Assembly: GCA_003427395.1 (NCBI GenBank)
Contig: BFEA01000051.1
Span: forward strand, 4,015,778-4,041,453
Source: Chara braunii
Lineage: Eukaryota > Streptophyta > Charophyceae > Charales > Characeae
Length of the DNA stretch: 25,676 nucleotides
Direction: 5' to 3'
The notes under the pieces were generated by a model. The model was not told where the DNA came from. It did not search any database and saw only the letters and a list, made by a program, of their open reading frames with translations. Both the position numbers and the translations under genes were made by a program. Shown here one piece after another: positions 17,306-25,676 of the stretch (within the stretch, counting starts at the first letter, position 1; the number at the start of each line of letters is the position of its first letter).

Positions 17306-17519
17306 AACAGCGGCAATTAAGCCATTAACAACAACGTGGGCAATAATAAGGGCTGCCATGGTGGTAACAGAGCGGTGGTGGGGAACTACTGGCCTGAGAG
17401 GATGGCCGTCGTGGGATTTCGGGGTGAGAGTGTGTTTCTCCTTCCCCCCCCCTCCTGACCTGGTGTACTTTTATGTTCGTCTGTCTTTCCTTGGGTGGCA
17501 CAGGGTGGGAGTTGGTTAG
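16161..17519 (+). CDS. Low-complexity acidic/Thr-rich hypothetical ORF
   Basis: This frame of 452 codons starts at the first ATG after an adjoining in-frame TAG. The N-terminal 100 residues look like real protein (DMLCYNEDDLLLAEDTEGEQ, CYFTNLCAVWESWDFESETS). Next is a Glu/Asp/Gly-rich region with two in-frame tandem duplications: DRQG-GGIDEKGGMGD-like units near 16740-16840, and a 23-residue unit starting PHPQHGTDEREYALVEVG at 16973 and 17042. Most of the rest is Thr encoded by an ACA microsatellite. The frame resumes directly after the TAG with ATG 17520 and stays open to 17858. Function unknown. The long frame could partly be chance, as repeats of three-base period stay open. Confidence 0.35.
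17165..17310 (+). repeat. (ACA)n / (CAA)n microsatellite
   Basis: A run of mostly ACA triplets, pure from about 17237 to 17300, inside the 16161-17519 frame, where it encodes polythreonine. Shorter AAC-rich stretches occur at 16845-16950. Confidence 0.95.
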
Positions 17520-18900
17520 ATGTTCTTCCCCCTGTTGAGTTCGGATGGATTGCTGATTGGAGTTGGTCTCTGCAACTTCAATCAGGGGGGGAGAGAGGTC
17601 AGGGCTTCGCCACCCCGATCTGCTGTTGGTGGAGTTGAAGATTGCTTGTTGGGTGTCGATGATGATAATTTTGCTGGCATGCAGGAAGTCAGAAATGAAC
17701 ATTTCTCGTTTTTCATGAACAGGAGGCCAATCCTTCCCTTCTGTAGGGGAGTAATCAATGCCTCTGTTCACTGTGTGAGGATTGAGCCCTCAAAGGGGCC
17801 TTGCCGTGGTGTACATGTTCTGGGCCAAGGCCCCCAGCAAGCATCGTGCCCGCCCTAAGTGAAGGCGGGCCAGCAAATCAACGAGAGCCCTCTGTTCAAA
17901 CATTTCACNAAGTGGGGTCCATACAGTTGCCGCACGCCAGTTGGTTGGAGTGCACCGAGTACNGGATCTCTGCAAATGCATACTGGAAANAGAGGCCGAA
18001 AATGCCAATGGGAAATCGGTCCACTATCTGAATCTGGACNCAGGCCNGGATGAAGAAGGCACAANTGTACTNCGTGGGCCCCAACCACACTGGACCTGGG
18101 TACAGGTACTGGGGCCCAGGCGCAGGCTCAAGGGAGGCCGCCCACACGCAACACTGGCATATAGGCAGAGAGGGCNAGTGGGCAGGGATCTTGGCCAATG
18201 CAAGCAAGGCCGGCACGCTGCTGCGTTGCAAGTNTGCTGCGNTGCGNTAGGCTGAGGAAGGCAGGCTGGCGCTAAGCGGTAGAGCNCAGCCTGGGCGNAG
18301 GGCGCTGNCNNCCATAGCCGGGCTGCCTGTGGGCGCAGAAGGAGGTGAAGGGCGAAGGTGGTTCTTNGGAGGTGAAGGGCGCTGTGTGGGATAACAAGGG
18401 AGAGTGAGGGTGAAGAGAGGGAGGTACCTGGTGGAGAGGAGGTTGGCATTGGTGTTGACGTCATCACTCGCTGGTCGTCAAGTTGTCTGGTTGCTTCCAT
18501 GCTGTAGTTGTAGTGATAGGTTGTAGAGTAGGTAGGGCGCCTGGCGCCATTCAAGAGAGAGAGCTACATTGGGTTATGTTGTTGTTGTTGCCCGATTGGG
18601 CTTGGACATTGACTCACGATTCTTCTGTATCGTTCTCAAATGGATGGTTACTCGGTTCCATTCTGCTATCTTCTCTTGCTTTGACTACTTGGACTTCAGT
18701 GTGATTTTGCAATTTGGATTTTTGTGCTTCGTCCATATTCATGTTCCTTGCAATTGCATAACGAAGCTGGTTATGATTCCCAGCTTACACACATCATATT
18801 AACGTGTGGGATTTGCCCCCTCGTTTGATAGATAGGTTTTCTTTGACTTCTCAACTCACCATCGTATAGGGAAGCTGGTTTTCATTTCCAGCTCAACATG
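17520..18900. other. Region with ambiguous bases, no confident gene
   Basis: 17520-17858 continues the frame of the upstream ORF after its TAG. From 17909 to 18367 isolated N bases are scattered through the sequence, so ORFs there are unreliable. After about 18440 the sequence is ordinary. Two AGCTGG/CCAGCT-type short hairpins (around 18765-18785 and 18872-18892) precede the 148-bp repeats. Confidence 0.6.
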
Positions 18901-19300
18901 CCATACACACCATATCAAGGTTAGGGTTTCGTCTGATTGACTAGATTGGTCTCGATGCCCCAGTCTATTTTGGAGATACCTTTGATCAGATCGTATGGGT
19001 TATCCCATCATCTGACATATATTCTTTAAATGTGCATACATAGGTAATACGTCATACACATCACATCAAGGTTAGGGTGTCGTCTGATTGATTAGATTGG
19101 TATCGATGCCCTAGTTTGTTTTGGAGATACTGTTGATCAGATGGATAGGTAGTACGTCATACACATCACATCAAGGTTAGGGTATCGTCTGATTGATTAG
19201 ATTGGTCTCGATGCCCTAGTTTGTTATGGAGATACTGTTGATCAGAAGGATAGGGTTCTCCCATCATCTGACATATATTGTTTAAACGTGCATACATAGG
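18901..19300 (+). repeat. Tandem repeat, about 148-bp unit, three copies
   Basis: Copies at 18901-19050, 19051-19155 and 19156-19300 share CATACACA, ATCAAGGTTAGGGT, TCGTCTGATTGA, TAGATTGG, TCGATGCCC and GGAGATAC in order. The middle copy lacks the last 45 or so bases (the TCTGACATATATT and GTGCATACATAGG part). The differences are point changes. The TTAGGGT in each unit is a single occurrence, not a telomere array. Confidence 0.88.
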
Positions 19301-19338
19301 AAGGTGGAGTCGTCAACACATCAACACATCTCTGCATA

Positions 19339-19366
19339 GGGACGCTGGACCCGATTTCCAGCAGAT
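19339..19366 (+). mobile_element. SINE-like head, copy 6 (truncated)
   Basis: GGGACGCTGG, hairpin-1 loop ACCCGATTT and CCAGCAG, then the similarity stops after about 28 bases. Copy 7 starts 47 bases from its start, so the pair is a head duplication. Confidence 0.75.
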
Positions 19367-19385
19367 ACATTCTCATCATTGTACA

Positions 19386-19492
19386 GGGATGCTGGACCCG
19401 ATTTCCAGCAGGTGCAGCTCCCCACCAATAGATGGAGCCTTCGACGCCGGGACCTACTTACCGGGGATGCTCTTATCACCTCGTTAAGTAGG
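19386..19492 (+). mobile_element. SINE-like element, copy 7
   Basis: GGGATGCTGG start, hairpins 1 and 2 intact. A third hairpin has arms CCTACTTA (19453-19460) and TAAGTAGG (19485-19492), with GATGCTCTTATCAC inside the loop. No poly(A) follows. The hairpin-1 loop (ACCCGATTT) is identical to copy 6. Confidence 0.78.
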
Positions 19493-19511
19493 TTTCCTGT
19501 ACACAAAGTTA

Positions 19512-19541
19512 ATATATATATCGTCACAAACAGAACTGCCC

Positions 19542-19590
<49 letters not shown>

Positions 19591-19686
19591 CGTCACAAAC
19601 AGAACTGCCCGGTAAACCGTAGGCAGAGGGAGAGAGAAGAGGACAACAAACGAGGGGCTGTGACAAACTGTTTCGTCGGAGTTTCA
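19512..19686 (-). repeat. Second hammerhead-repeat locus (truncated units 4 and 5 in a TA tract)
   Basis: On the minus strand, unit 4 (19591-19686) has the second half of hammerhead stem II, then GACGAAAC, the pyrimidine-rich body and GGGCAGTTCTGTTTGTGACGA running into TA repeats. It is cut at 19686, next to an ambiguous base, so CUGAUGA is missing. A 25-base end fragment (unit 5, 19521-19545) repeats the TACCGGGCAGTTCTG end. About 45 bases of (TA)n separate the two. Confidence 0.85.
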
Positions 19687-20252
19687 NCTGAGGAGATGGG
19701 GGCTCTCCTTAAATCCCTCCTGATCAGCCAGATCAAACCGGGTAGTAAGGCTCGTTCCGTACGAGGGTAAATAAGAGTGGATGGGCTGGCTTGCTCGGCA
19801 ATGACTTGGGGCACAGGGGTGGGCCGACATTACACACGAAGACACTGCTGCTCAAAGATGCTCTTCAGCATGTTGGATTGAGGGGAGGGTAGGTTCTAAT
19901 TGGTGCTCAACTGAAAAACACAACTATATCCACTGTTCATACATCTGCAACATATTTTAGTTTTATTGTTGATTAGTTGGTTGACAGACTGCTAACACCT
20001 CACAGACAGTTTAGTATAGGACTGTTGTATACTACCATAGCCAGTTTTGTGCAAAGCTTCTGTAAGTGAACTAATCATGATAGAACTAAACTATGTTGAC
20101 AGTCTTTTGTGAATGTTGTAGGCTGCCACTTGATCGGTCAAGTAGGGGACCTGTCGGACACAATTATTTTTAGAAAAGTAGGTGCCGGTCAGACACATGC
20201 TGTGGTAGGACTCCAGCAGGGGGTTGTAGTGCAGATAGTGTTTGCCTAACTG
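19687..20252 (+). other. Leader region upstream of the Ty3 gag
   Basis: This should hold the 5' LTR and primer-binding site of the Ty3 element, but I recognise neither. The usual plant initiator-Met primer site TGGTATCAGAGC is absent, and the 3' LTR lies outside the window, so LTR limits cannot be set by self-comparison. Confidence 0.4.
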
Positions 20253-22094
20253 ATGAGTGGGTCAGACACTGATGAGGGTAGAGTTGACAATGTGAGACTG
20301 ACACGTTCGAGATCACTTAGGGTCCCGCACGTGTTTCAGACCTTACAACCGGGAGACGAAAGACGGCTTCGTGCCGAAAATAGAGCCCGTGCTCTCGCAG
20401 CAGCCAGGGAAACAGCACTAGCTGCAAGTCAGGCGTTGGCAGCAGCAAACGCAGCAGCTAGAGAACAGGCAGCAGCAGCCAGAGCAGCAGCAATGGCTAA
20501 CGGCGCAGCCTCTGCTGCGTCCTCGTCTGGGACCCAGTTGGGAATGCCCTCTGGGCCCGTGGGTACTTCCGGGTCAGTAGGTTCTAGTCAGTCCACAAGT
20601 CAAATGGCGGACTCGCAGTTAAGCCCGTTGACCCCACGCGGTAGGGAGCTCCTAGAGCTCCAACAGGTCGAAAGGATCCGCGAGCGGTTAGAGAGAGAAA
20701 AAGAGATCAAAAATAGAACAGCCAGGCTTGATACGTTAGAGGCAGACAAAGCTGCATTAGAGGGTTTGGATGAGTCAGCCATGTCTGACCAAATGAAAGT
20801 ATTGAAGAACAGTGTACTGTCGCTGCATGCGCATGTGGACAGCAGACTGGACTTCATGCAGAACTCTTTGGACCAGATCTTGGACCTTATGCAAAGGCCA
20901 GGATTTAGGCCAGCAGCGCAGTCGCCGTTGCCGTTAACGGCGATGTCAGGCCCCTTTCCGGTGCAAGCTGGCACACAGCCAAGTGGTACGTCTGCAGCAG
21001 CCGCACAGACTGTTGCTTCTTCTTCTTCTGGTCCAGCGGCAGGTGCTACTCCACAGCCACAACAAACTGTTCCACCACAGGGACAGCAGCAAGGTCATTG
21101 GTACCCAAAGACCCCTATGAAACCGCCCCTTGCCTTCTCTGGAGAGAAGAAGGACGAGGAACTGAACACTTGGTTGAGAACAGTTCCAGTGTGGGTAAGG
21201 GCAAAGAGGACTTTGCAGGAGGAGGAGGTGATTACTGCTGCATCTTACCTTGAGGGTAAGGCAGCCAAATGGCTAGATGGATTAGTAGCGAAGGCCGGGT
21301 TCGGACGATGTATGGCGGACTGGGCTAAGACCCTAACGTTAGAGGAGTTCTTAGACATGGTAGAAGCTCGCTGGCATAATCCACAGGAGGCACAAATTGC
21401 CACTGATGCGATGCTCAGACTAGACCAAAGAAAGTTTAAGTCAGTCAGAGAGCTAACGTCTACCATAGAGAGCCTTATTGTCGTGCCAGGCATACGCTAC
21501 GATGACCAAGTCTTATTGACCATGTTCGTGAGATGTCTGCCCGATAATCTCAGGAACTTGCTGGCCAGTGAGGCTCGCCTCGAGTATCATTCGTTTGAGA
21601 CCTTATCTAGAAAAGCCTTAGACTTAGAGGCTACTCTAGGAAGTGCTCAGCCTACTCAGGTAGACACGAGGAAGAAGAAGAGTCCACAGGAGTGGAAGAA
21701 GAAGGGGAGTCGATTGATGATGGTTGAGTCTGATGGGACTCAAACTGAGATCGAAGAGTTTTCAGGCCTGTTGGACCCTACAGAGTACGGCGGCGAGGAG
21801 ACCGCTGAGGGTAGCACCTTCGCCGCAGTTGTAAAGACTAAGGCAGGTGGCCGAGGGAAGGGCCATCAAAAGAGTCAAGGGCAGGCCGCCTCCAATCAAG
21901 CCAAGGTTGCTGATTGGGTCAAGGCAGGCCTTGATCAAGAAGTGTGGCGGGACCGTAGAGTGCGTGGTGCTTGCATTAACTGTGGTGAATACGGACACAC
22001 CCAGTACAAGTGCAAGAACGCAAAGGTCACGCAGAAGATACCTCCTAAGGTAGGGGTACCTTCTTCCCAAGCATCTAGCTCGGGAAACATGTAA
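20253..22094 (+). CDS. gag: Ty3/gypsy Gag polyprotein
   Basis: 613 codons, intact. ATG 20253 lies two codons after an in-frame TAA, so the start is firm. Order: a charged N-terminus; an Ala/Arg-rich coiled-coil-like stretch (residues about 40-95); a Ser/Gly-rich linker; a helical segment (about 130-220); a Gln/Pro-rich linker; then the retrotransposon gag (capsid) domain at about residues 290-460, with PPLAFSGEKKDEELNTWL, YLEGKAAKWLDGL and MVEARWHNPQEAQIATDAML. A basic segment follows, then a CCHC knuckle at residues 574-587 (CINCGEYGHTQYKC). It forms the virus-like particle and binds RNA. It ends at TAA 22092 with a slippery heptamer just before the stop. An intact Gag beside a dead Pol could still be expressed and packaged in trans. 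Confidence 0.93.
   Translation: MSGSDTDEGRVDNVRLTRSRSLRVPHVFQTLQPGDERRLRAENRARALAAARETALAASQALAAANAAAREQAAAARAAAMANGAASAASSSGTQLGMPSGPVGTSGSVGSSQSTSQMADSQLSPLTPRGRELLELQQVERIRERLEREKEIKNRTARLDTLEADKAALEGLDESAMSDQMKVLKNSVLSLHAHVDSRLDFMQNSLDQILDLMQRPGFRPAAQSPLPLTAMSGPFPVQAGTQPSGTSAAAAQTVASSSSGPAAGATPQPQQTVPPQGQQQGHWYPKTPMKPPLAFSGEKKDEELNTWLRTVPVWVRAKRTLQEEEVITAASYLEGKAAKWLDGLVAKAGFGRCMADWAKTLTLEEFLDMVEARWHNPQEAQIATDAMLRLDQRKFKSVRELTSTIESLIVVPGIRYDDQVLLTMFVRCLPDNLRNLLASEARLEYHSFETLSRKALDLEATLGSAQPTQVDTRKKKSPQEWKKKGSRLMMVESDGTQTEIEEFSGLLDPTEYGGEETAEGSTFAAVVKTKAGGRGKGHQKSQGQAASNQAKVADWVKAGLDQEVWRDRRVRGACINCGEYGHTQYKCKNAKVTQKIPPKVGVPSSQASSSGNM
22082..22088 (+). promoter_or_regulatory. Programmed -1 ribosomal frameshift site GGGAAAC
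   Basis: In the gag frame the codons are TCG GGA AAC ATG TAA, so G-GGA-AAC is a canonical X-XXY-YYZ heptamer placed one codon before the gag stop. A -1 slip here enters exactly the pol frame (CAT GTA AGG), which is closed upstream by TAG at 22076. A 7-bp stem-loop, GTGGAAG (22100-22106) with CTTCTAC (22116-22122), starts 11 bases after the heptamer. A perfect 9-bp stem, TGAAGTGGG (22129-22137) with CCCACTTCA (22150-22158), follows. The same heptamer works in several retroviruses. Frameshifting here is predicted. Confidence 0.82.
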
Positions 22095-23692
22095 GGCCGG
22101 TGGAAGTTTTAGCTGCTTCTACTCATGGTGAAGTGGGCCAAATACCCTCCCCACTTCATGAGCAGGCCATAGCTAATGATTCTTTAGTCACCCTGCAGAC
22201 TCATCCAGACCAAACTATACTCTGTACGTTGGATGTCTCTGATGCCTTAAAAGATTTAGAAAGTGAGTGGTCAAGCAAGGACCCTCGCGAATCTTGGGTG
22301 GCACTAAGAAGAGGTCCCAGAGGGGAACATTTCGTTGTGGAAGTTGTTGTAGGAGACCGCAAATGTGGTGCCTTAATAGACATCGGCTCCACACAGAATT
22401 ACATAAGTCGCGACTACTTGGAAAGGCTGCACCTACAGGACCGGGTACAGCACCTTAGTAGACCGGTAGCATCTACTTTGGCCAATAAGGAGCGCATGGT
22501 TGTCACAGACTATATCAAGGATGTAGTCTGTACCTTCTCCTATGGAGGAGGGGAACTCAATCACAAGATTTCGTTCCTCGTTAACGACGACTTACCATTC
22601 GATATGTTGTTAGGCATGTACTACCTTGAGGTTGTCAAGCCCCAGTTTGACTGGGACAAGAAGGTGCTAAAGCATAAGTTGCCTGATGGAAGAACAGTGA
22701 GACTGACTAAGTTCACAACCAGTAGTATAATCGATACCTATGGCTGCTTGTGTGCATCAGTGTTCTATAACTACTATAAACAGAACCAAGAGGAGGGTAT
22801 GTACCTAGTGTATGTCTCTGAGAAAGAGGGGGCCGTTAAAACACCCCCAAAAATAGAACACGTCGTTGCTAAGTTCCCTCATCTGTTCAAAGAGCCTACA
22901 GGAGTCGTAGAAAGGGAGGTTGTCCACGCCATAGAAATCATTCCAGGGAGTAAAACCCCAAAGGGAAGGATCTATAGGATGGCTCCGGCCGAGTTGGACG
23001 AACTTCGGCGACAATTGAAATTGCTGACAGAAAAGGGATGGATCCGGCCGAGTACTTCCCCATACGGATCTCCAGTGCTATTTGTACCGAAGAAGGGGGG
23101 TACATTCAGGATGTGCATTGATTACAGAGGCCTCAATGCCATCACAGTGAAAAACGCGGAGCCTCTACCTCGCATAGACGACCTATTGGATAGGGTGCAA
23201 GGATGTAAATACTATAGCAAGATAAACTTGAAGTTCGGCTACCATCAGATCGCAATAAGACCTGAGGATCAACACAAGACTGCTTTTCAGACCAGATATG
23301 GTCTGTATGAGTTTGTAGTGATGCCCTTTGGCCTTTGCAATGCGCCAGATACATTCCAACATGCCATGAATAGGATCTTCCATGACCACTTAGATAAGTT
23401 TGTCGTTGTCTATCTTGACGATATTCTTATCTTTAGTAAGTCTGTCGAGGAGCATGCACAGCACGTTGAGACTGTACTTTCACTCCTGCGACAGCACAAG
23501 TATAAGGTCAACCTAGAGAAATGTGAGTTTGGACGCACTAAGATCTTATACTTGGGTCATGAAGTATCCGCGGAAGGTATTAGGCCGGAAGATGCGAAAG
23601 TGGCTAGTATCAAGGACTGGCCACGACCTCAGACTGTTACTGAGGTCAGATCGTTCTTAGGAATGTGCGGCTACTATAGAAACTTTGACTGA
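22088..23692 (+). pseudogene. pol: Ty3/gypsy Pol part 1: protease and reverse transcriptase (defective)
   Basis: The frame is entered by -1 frameshift at 22082-22088, so no ATG is needed; the first possible initiator-like codon is GTG 22100. Protease: LIDIGSTQNYIS at 22373-22408, where the family has D-S/T-G; Ile replaces the Ser/Thr. RT: GWIRPSTSPYGSPVLFVPKK, MCIDYRGLN, motif A SKINLKFGYHQI, MPFGLCNAPDTFQ, YLDDILIFSKS (YLDD at 23411-23422), YLGHEVSAEGI, VRSFLGMCGYYRNF. Motif A has Asn (AAC, 23225-23227) in place of the catalytic Asp, so the polymerase should be dead. The frame ends at TGA 23690 because a dozen or so residues between RT and RNase H are deleted with a frame change. Confidence 0.92.
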
Positions 23693-24317
23693 TCTAACTC
23701 GACTTGACACGCCGTGGGACTGGAGTGATGAGTGTGAGGCTGCTTTCAAACGATTGAAGCATGCACTCATGAATCATGAGGTTCTCATGGTGCCCGATCC
23801 TCAGAAGCCTTTCATTGTAACCACTGACGCAAGCCAATACGGCATTGGCGCAGTGTTGGCTCAGCAGGATGGGAAGAAGTTGAGACCGATTGAGTACATG
23901 AGCAAGAAAATGCCATCAAAGAAATTGGCAAAGTCCACCTACGAAAGGGAACTCTATGCTCTCTACAAGGCACTTGTCCATTCGAGGCACTTTCTGTTGG
24001 GACAATTCTTCTATTTGAGAACTGACCATCAGACCCTTAAATGGATCAAGACTCAACCGGCTCTTTCTGATGCACTCAAGCGATGGATTGAGGTCATCGA
24101 TCAGTATGATTTCAAGCTAGAGTATCTGAAGGGAGAGTACAACAAGGTTGCAGATGCGCTGTCACGTAGAGCAGACTATCTAGGGGCGCTAGTTTATGAG
24201 TTTGGTGTATCTGAGGAACTAAATCGCTGGTGGGAGCCTATCAGGAAGACCCTGTCACGATGGACATCATACGCAAACTTCAGGCAAAAGACAAGGCCAC
24301 AGAAGATGAGTTTGTGA
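23685..24317 (+). pseudogene. pol: Ty3/gypsy Pol part 2: RNase H
   Basis: The domain continues in frame 3 after the deletion. Recognisable parts are TDLTRLDTPWDWSDECEAAF, FIVTTDASQYGIGAVLAQQD (first Asp), STYERELYALYKAL (Glu), FYLRTDHQTLKWI (Asp) and KVADALSRR (last Asp), so the RNase H catalytic residues are retained. It degrades the RNA strand during reverse transcription. From about 24230 the true protein continues in frame 2, so a second indel lies near 24225-24240; the remaining codons to TGA 24315-24317 are out-of-frame. Confidence 0.9.
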
Positions 24318-25676
24318 TGGTGGACGGACTTCTCTTTCTTGATAAGGCCGGATTTAAAAGGTTAGTTGTTCCATCTAGTGAACGTTTGCGTAGTTTATTC
24401 TTAGGAGAATGTCATGACGCAACCGGACATTTTGGCTACAAAAAGACGAGTGTCAATCTAGTACAACGATTTTGGTGGCCCAGAATGCTAGAAGATGCAA
24501 AGAAGTATGTGGAGACCTGTCAGGTCTGTTAGCGGGACAAGCCGCGAACTCAAGCACCGCTTGGGTTGTTGAAACCCTTACCTATCCCCGCTGGTCCGGG
24601 ACAGAGTGTTTCCATAGACTTCATGGACACCCTGGTGACCAGTAGGAATGGCAAGAGGCACATCTTTGTCATCATAGACCAATTCACCAAGTACGCTAGA
24701 CTAATTGCCATGCCAGAGACCGCAAGGACTGAACACATCATCAAGTTGTTTTTGGACAACTGGGTGCGTGATTTTGGACTACCAAAATCAATCGTTAGTG
24801 ACAGAGATGTTCGCTTCACAAGTGAGTTGTGGAAGAAGACTGCTGAACAGATGAGCAGTCAACTTCATCTGACTTCAAGGAATCATGCCGAAGCCAACGG
24901 ACAGATCGAGCACATGAACAGAGTTGTACAACACCTGCTGAGGCATTACATCAAGCCCAGCCAGGATGACTGGGATGAGAAGTTGCCTCTCATTGCCAGC
25001 CTGTACAACAACGTTGTACACAGCAGTACCGGCGTTAGTCCTAATCAGCTGCACTTGGGATGGAAGCCTAGATCAACTCTAGACTTCCTCCTACCTGAAA
25101 ACCGACCTTCTGCAACTCCGGGCACACTTGAGTATGGTGTGTAGTACGAGAAGTTGCTACAATAAGTTGTCGAGCACATCAGGAAAGCTCAGCAAGCAAT
25201 GATTGTTGCTGAGAACAAACATCGTTGACAGTCCTCATTTCAGGTAGGGGAACGTGTCTGGGGCAAGGCTAGTGAGCTAGGACAAGAATTCAGTATCTCT
25301 CGAAAACTAATGCCTCAGTATTTTGGTCCTTGGGAAGTTCTGGACATCGTTGGGGATGAGATAGATTGTCCTACGTATGTTATCCGTATCCCTGGTCATC
25401 TGCGCACTCACCCTGTCTTTCATGCCTCAAAGCTTGCACCTTTCGCTGAGACAGATCAATTCCCTTCAAGAAGATCGATGCTGCCCCCAACCATGGATGG
25501 CCAAGTGGACATCGACGACATTGTGGATCACAGAGACTTGCCTGTACCAAAGCCGCTGGGTCGAGGAAGACCTCCCAAACGCAAGAGAGAATATCGCGTC
25601 AGATTCAGGCATCATACGGATCCAAAAGAAGATCGGTGGTTCACCAGAGAGGAACTGATTGACACAGCTCCTCAAG
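24230..25676 (+). pseudogene. pol: Ty3/gypsy Pol part 3: integrase with chromodomain-like end, runs off window
   Basis: One frame from 24230 to the window edge with four stops: TAG 24530, TAG 25142, TAA 25163 and TGA 25226. Zinc-binding HHCC: HDATGH then CQVC (24510-24529). Core: VSIDFMDTL (Asp), IVSDRDVRFTSELW (Asp), NGQIEHMNR (Glu), a D,D-35-E layout. Then SLYNNVVHSSTGVSP, GERVWGKA and LAPF. The end has VDIDDIVDHR, GRGRPPKRKREYRVRF and DRWFTREEL, which resembles the chromodomain fused to integrase in chromoviruses, where it steers insertion to modified histones. Each stop can be explained by one C-to-T change. The 3' end and LTR lie beyond 25676. Confidence 0.9.

Noticed and set aside
18901-19300. 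Telomere-like TTAGGGT in the tandem repeats
   Set aside because: It occurs once per 148-bp unit, not as a telomeric array.
19687-20252. 5' LTR and primer-binding site of the Ty3 element
   Set aside because: Expected here, but I see no recognisable tRNA-complementary site or TG...CA boundary, and the 3' LTR is outside the window.
20251-20290. CUGAUGAG at the Ty3 gag start as another hammerhead core
   Set aside because: No stem II plus GAAA follows; the match is only the 8-base word.

Overview
This is a stretch of a large, repeat-rich eukaryotic nuclear genome. About two thirds of it is retrotransposon sequence in various stages of decay: LINEs (non-LTR), a Ty3/gypsy-type LTR element, and a short poly(A)-tailed SINE-like family. 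Small islands of possible host exons with GT/AG-flanked boundaries lie between them. There is no prokaryotic organisation: no operons or Shine-Dalgarno sites, many homopolymer tracts, TA and ACA microsatellites, a 415-base N gap and scattered ambiguous bases. The Ty3 element ends in a chromodomain-like segment and the layout suits a green-lineage genome. A charophyte alga such as Chara is my guess, from general resemblance only. A Tn5/Nextera mate-pair junction adapter inside the sequence shows it is a draft short-read assembly.

Layout. 1-200: a foldback (inverted-repeat) element. 207-6320: a nearly full-length but decayed LINE, with ORF1, then a broken ORF2 (AP-endonuclease, reverse transcriptase, CCHC finger), then a C/T-rich 3' tract interrupted by the adapter artefact. 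7.5-9.1 kb: two SINE-like copies flanking a cluster of about 113-bp repeats, each carrying a hammerhead ribozyme core; one copy is a complete type III hammerhead. 9137-9322: a 62-codon exon-like ORF on the minus strand. 9.5-12.0 kb: a strong palindrome, direct repeats, a LINE 3' remnant and another SINE-like copy. 12018-12432: N gap. 12.6-14.3 kb: candidate plus-strand host exons, including a duplicated exon-like module. 14547-15365: a SINE head fused in frame to a 5'-truncated LINE ORF2. 15.7-17.9 kb: another SINE-like copy, an AT-rich block with GC palindromes, and a low-complexity acidic/Thr-rich ORF. 17.9-19.7 kb: ambiguous bases, a 148-bp tandem repeat, two more SINE heads and a second hammerhead-repeat locus in a TA tract. 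20253 to the end: a Ty3/gypsy element with intact gag and a pol broken by frameshifts, nonsense codons and active-site changes.

How the parts work together. The LINE would supply endonuclease and reverse transcriptase activity, and the SINE-like family probably depends on such an enzyme. The Ty3 element keeps a canonical -1 frameshift heptamer at the gag/pol boundary, which explains the frame change. The hammerhead repeats encode no protein. Some copies begin within a few bases of the predicted self-cleavage site and end in TA repeats, which suggests reverse transcription of self-cleaved RNA by an enzyme encoded elsewhere. That cluster is the most unusual system in the window.
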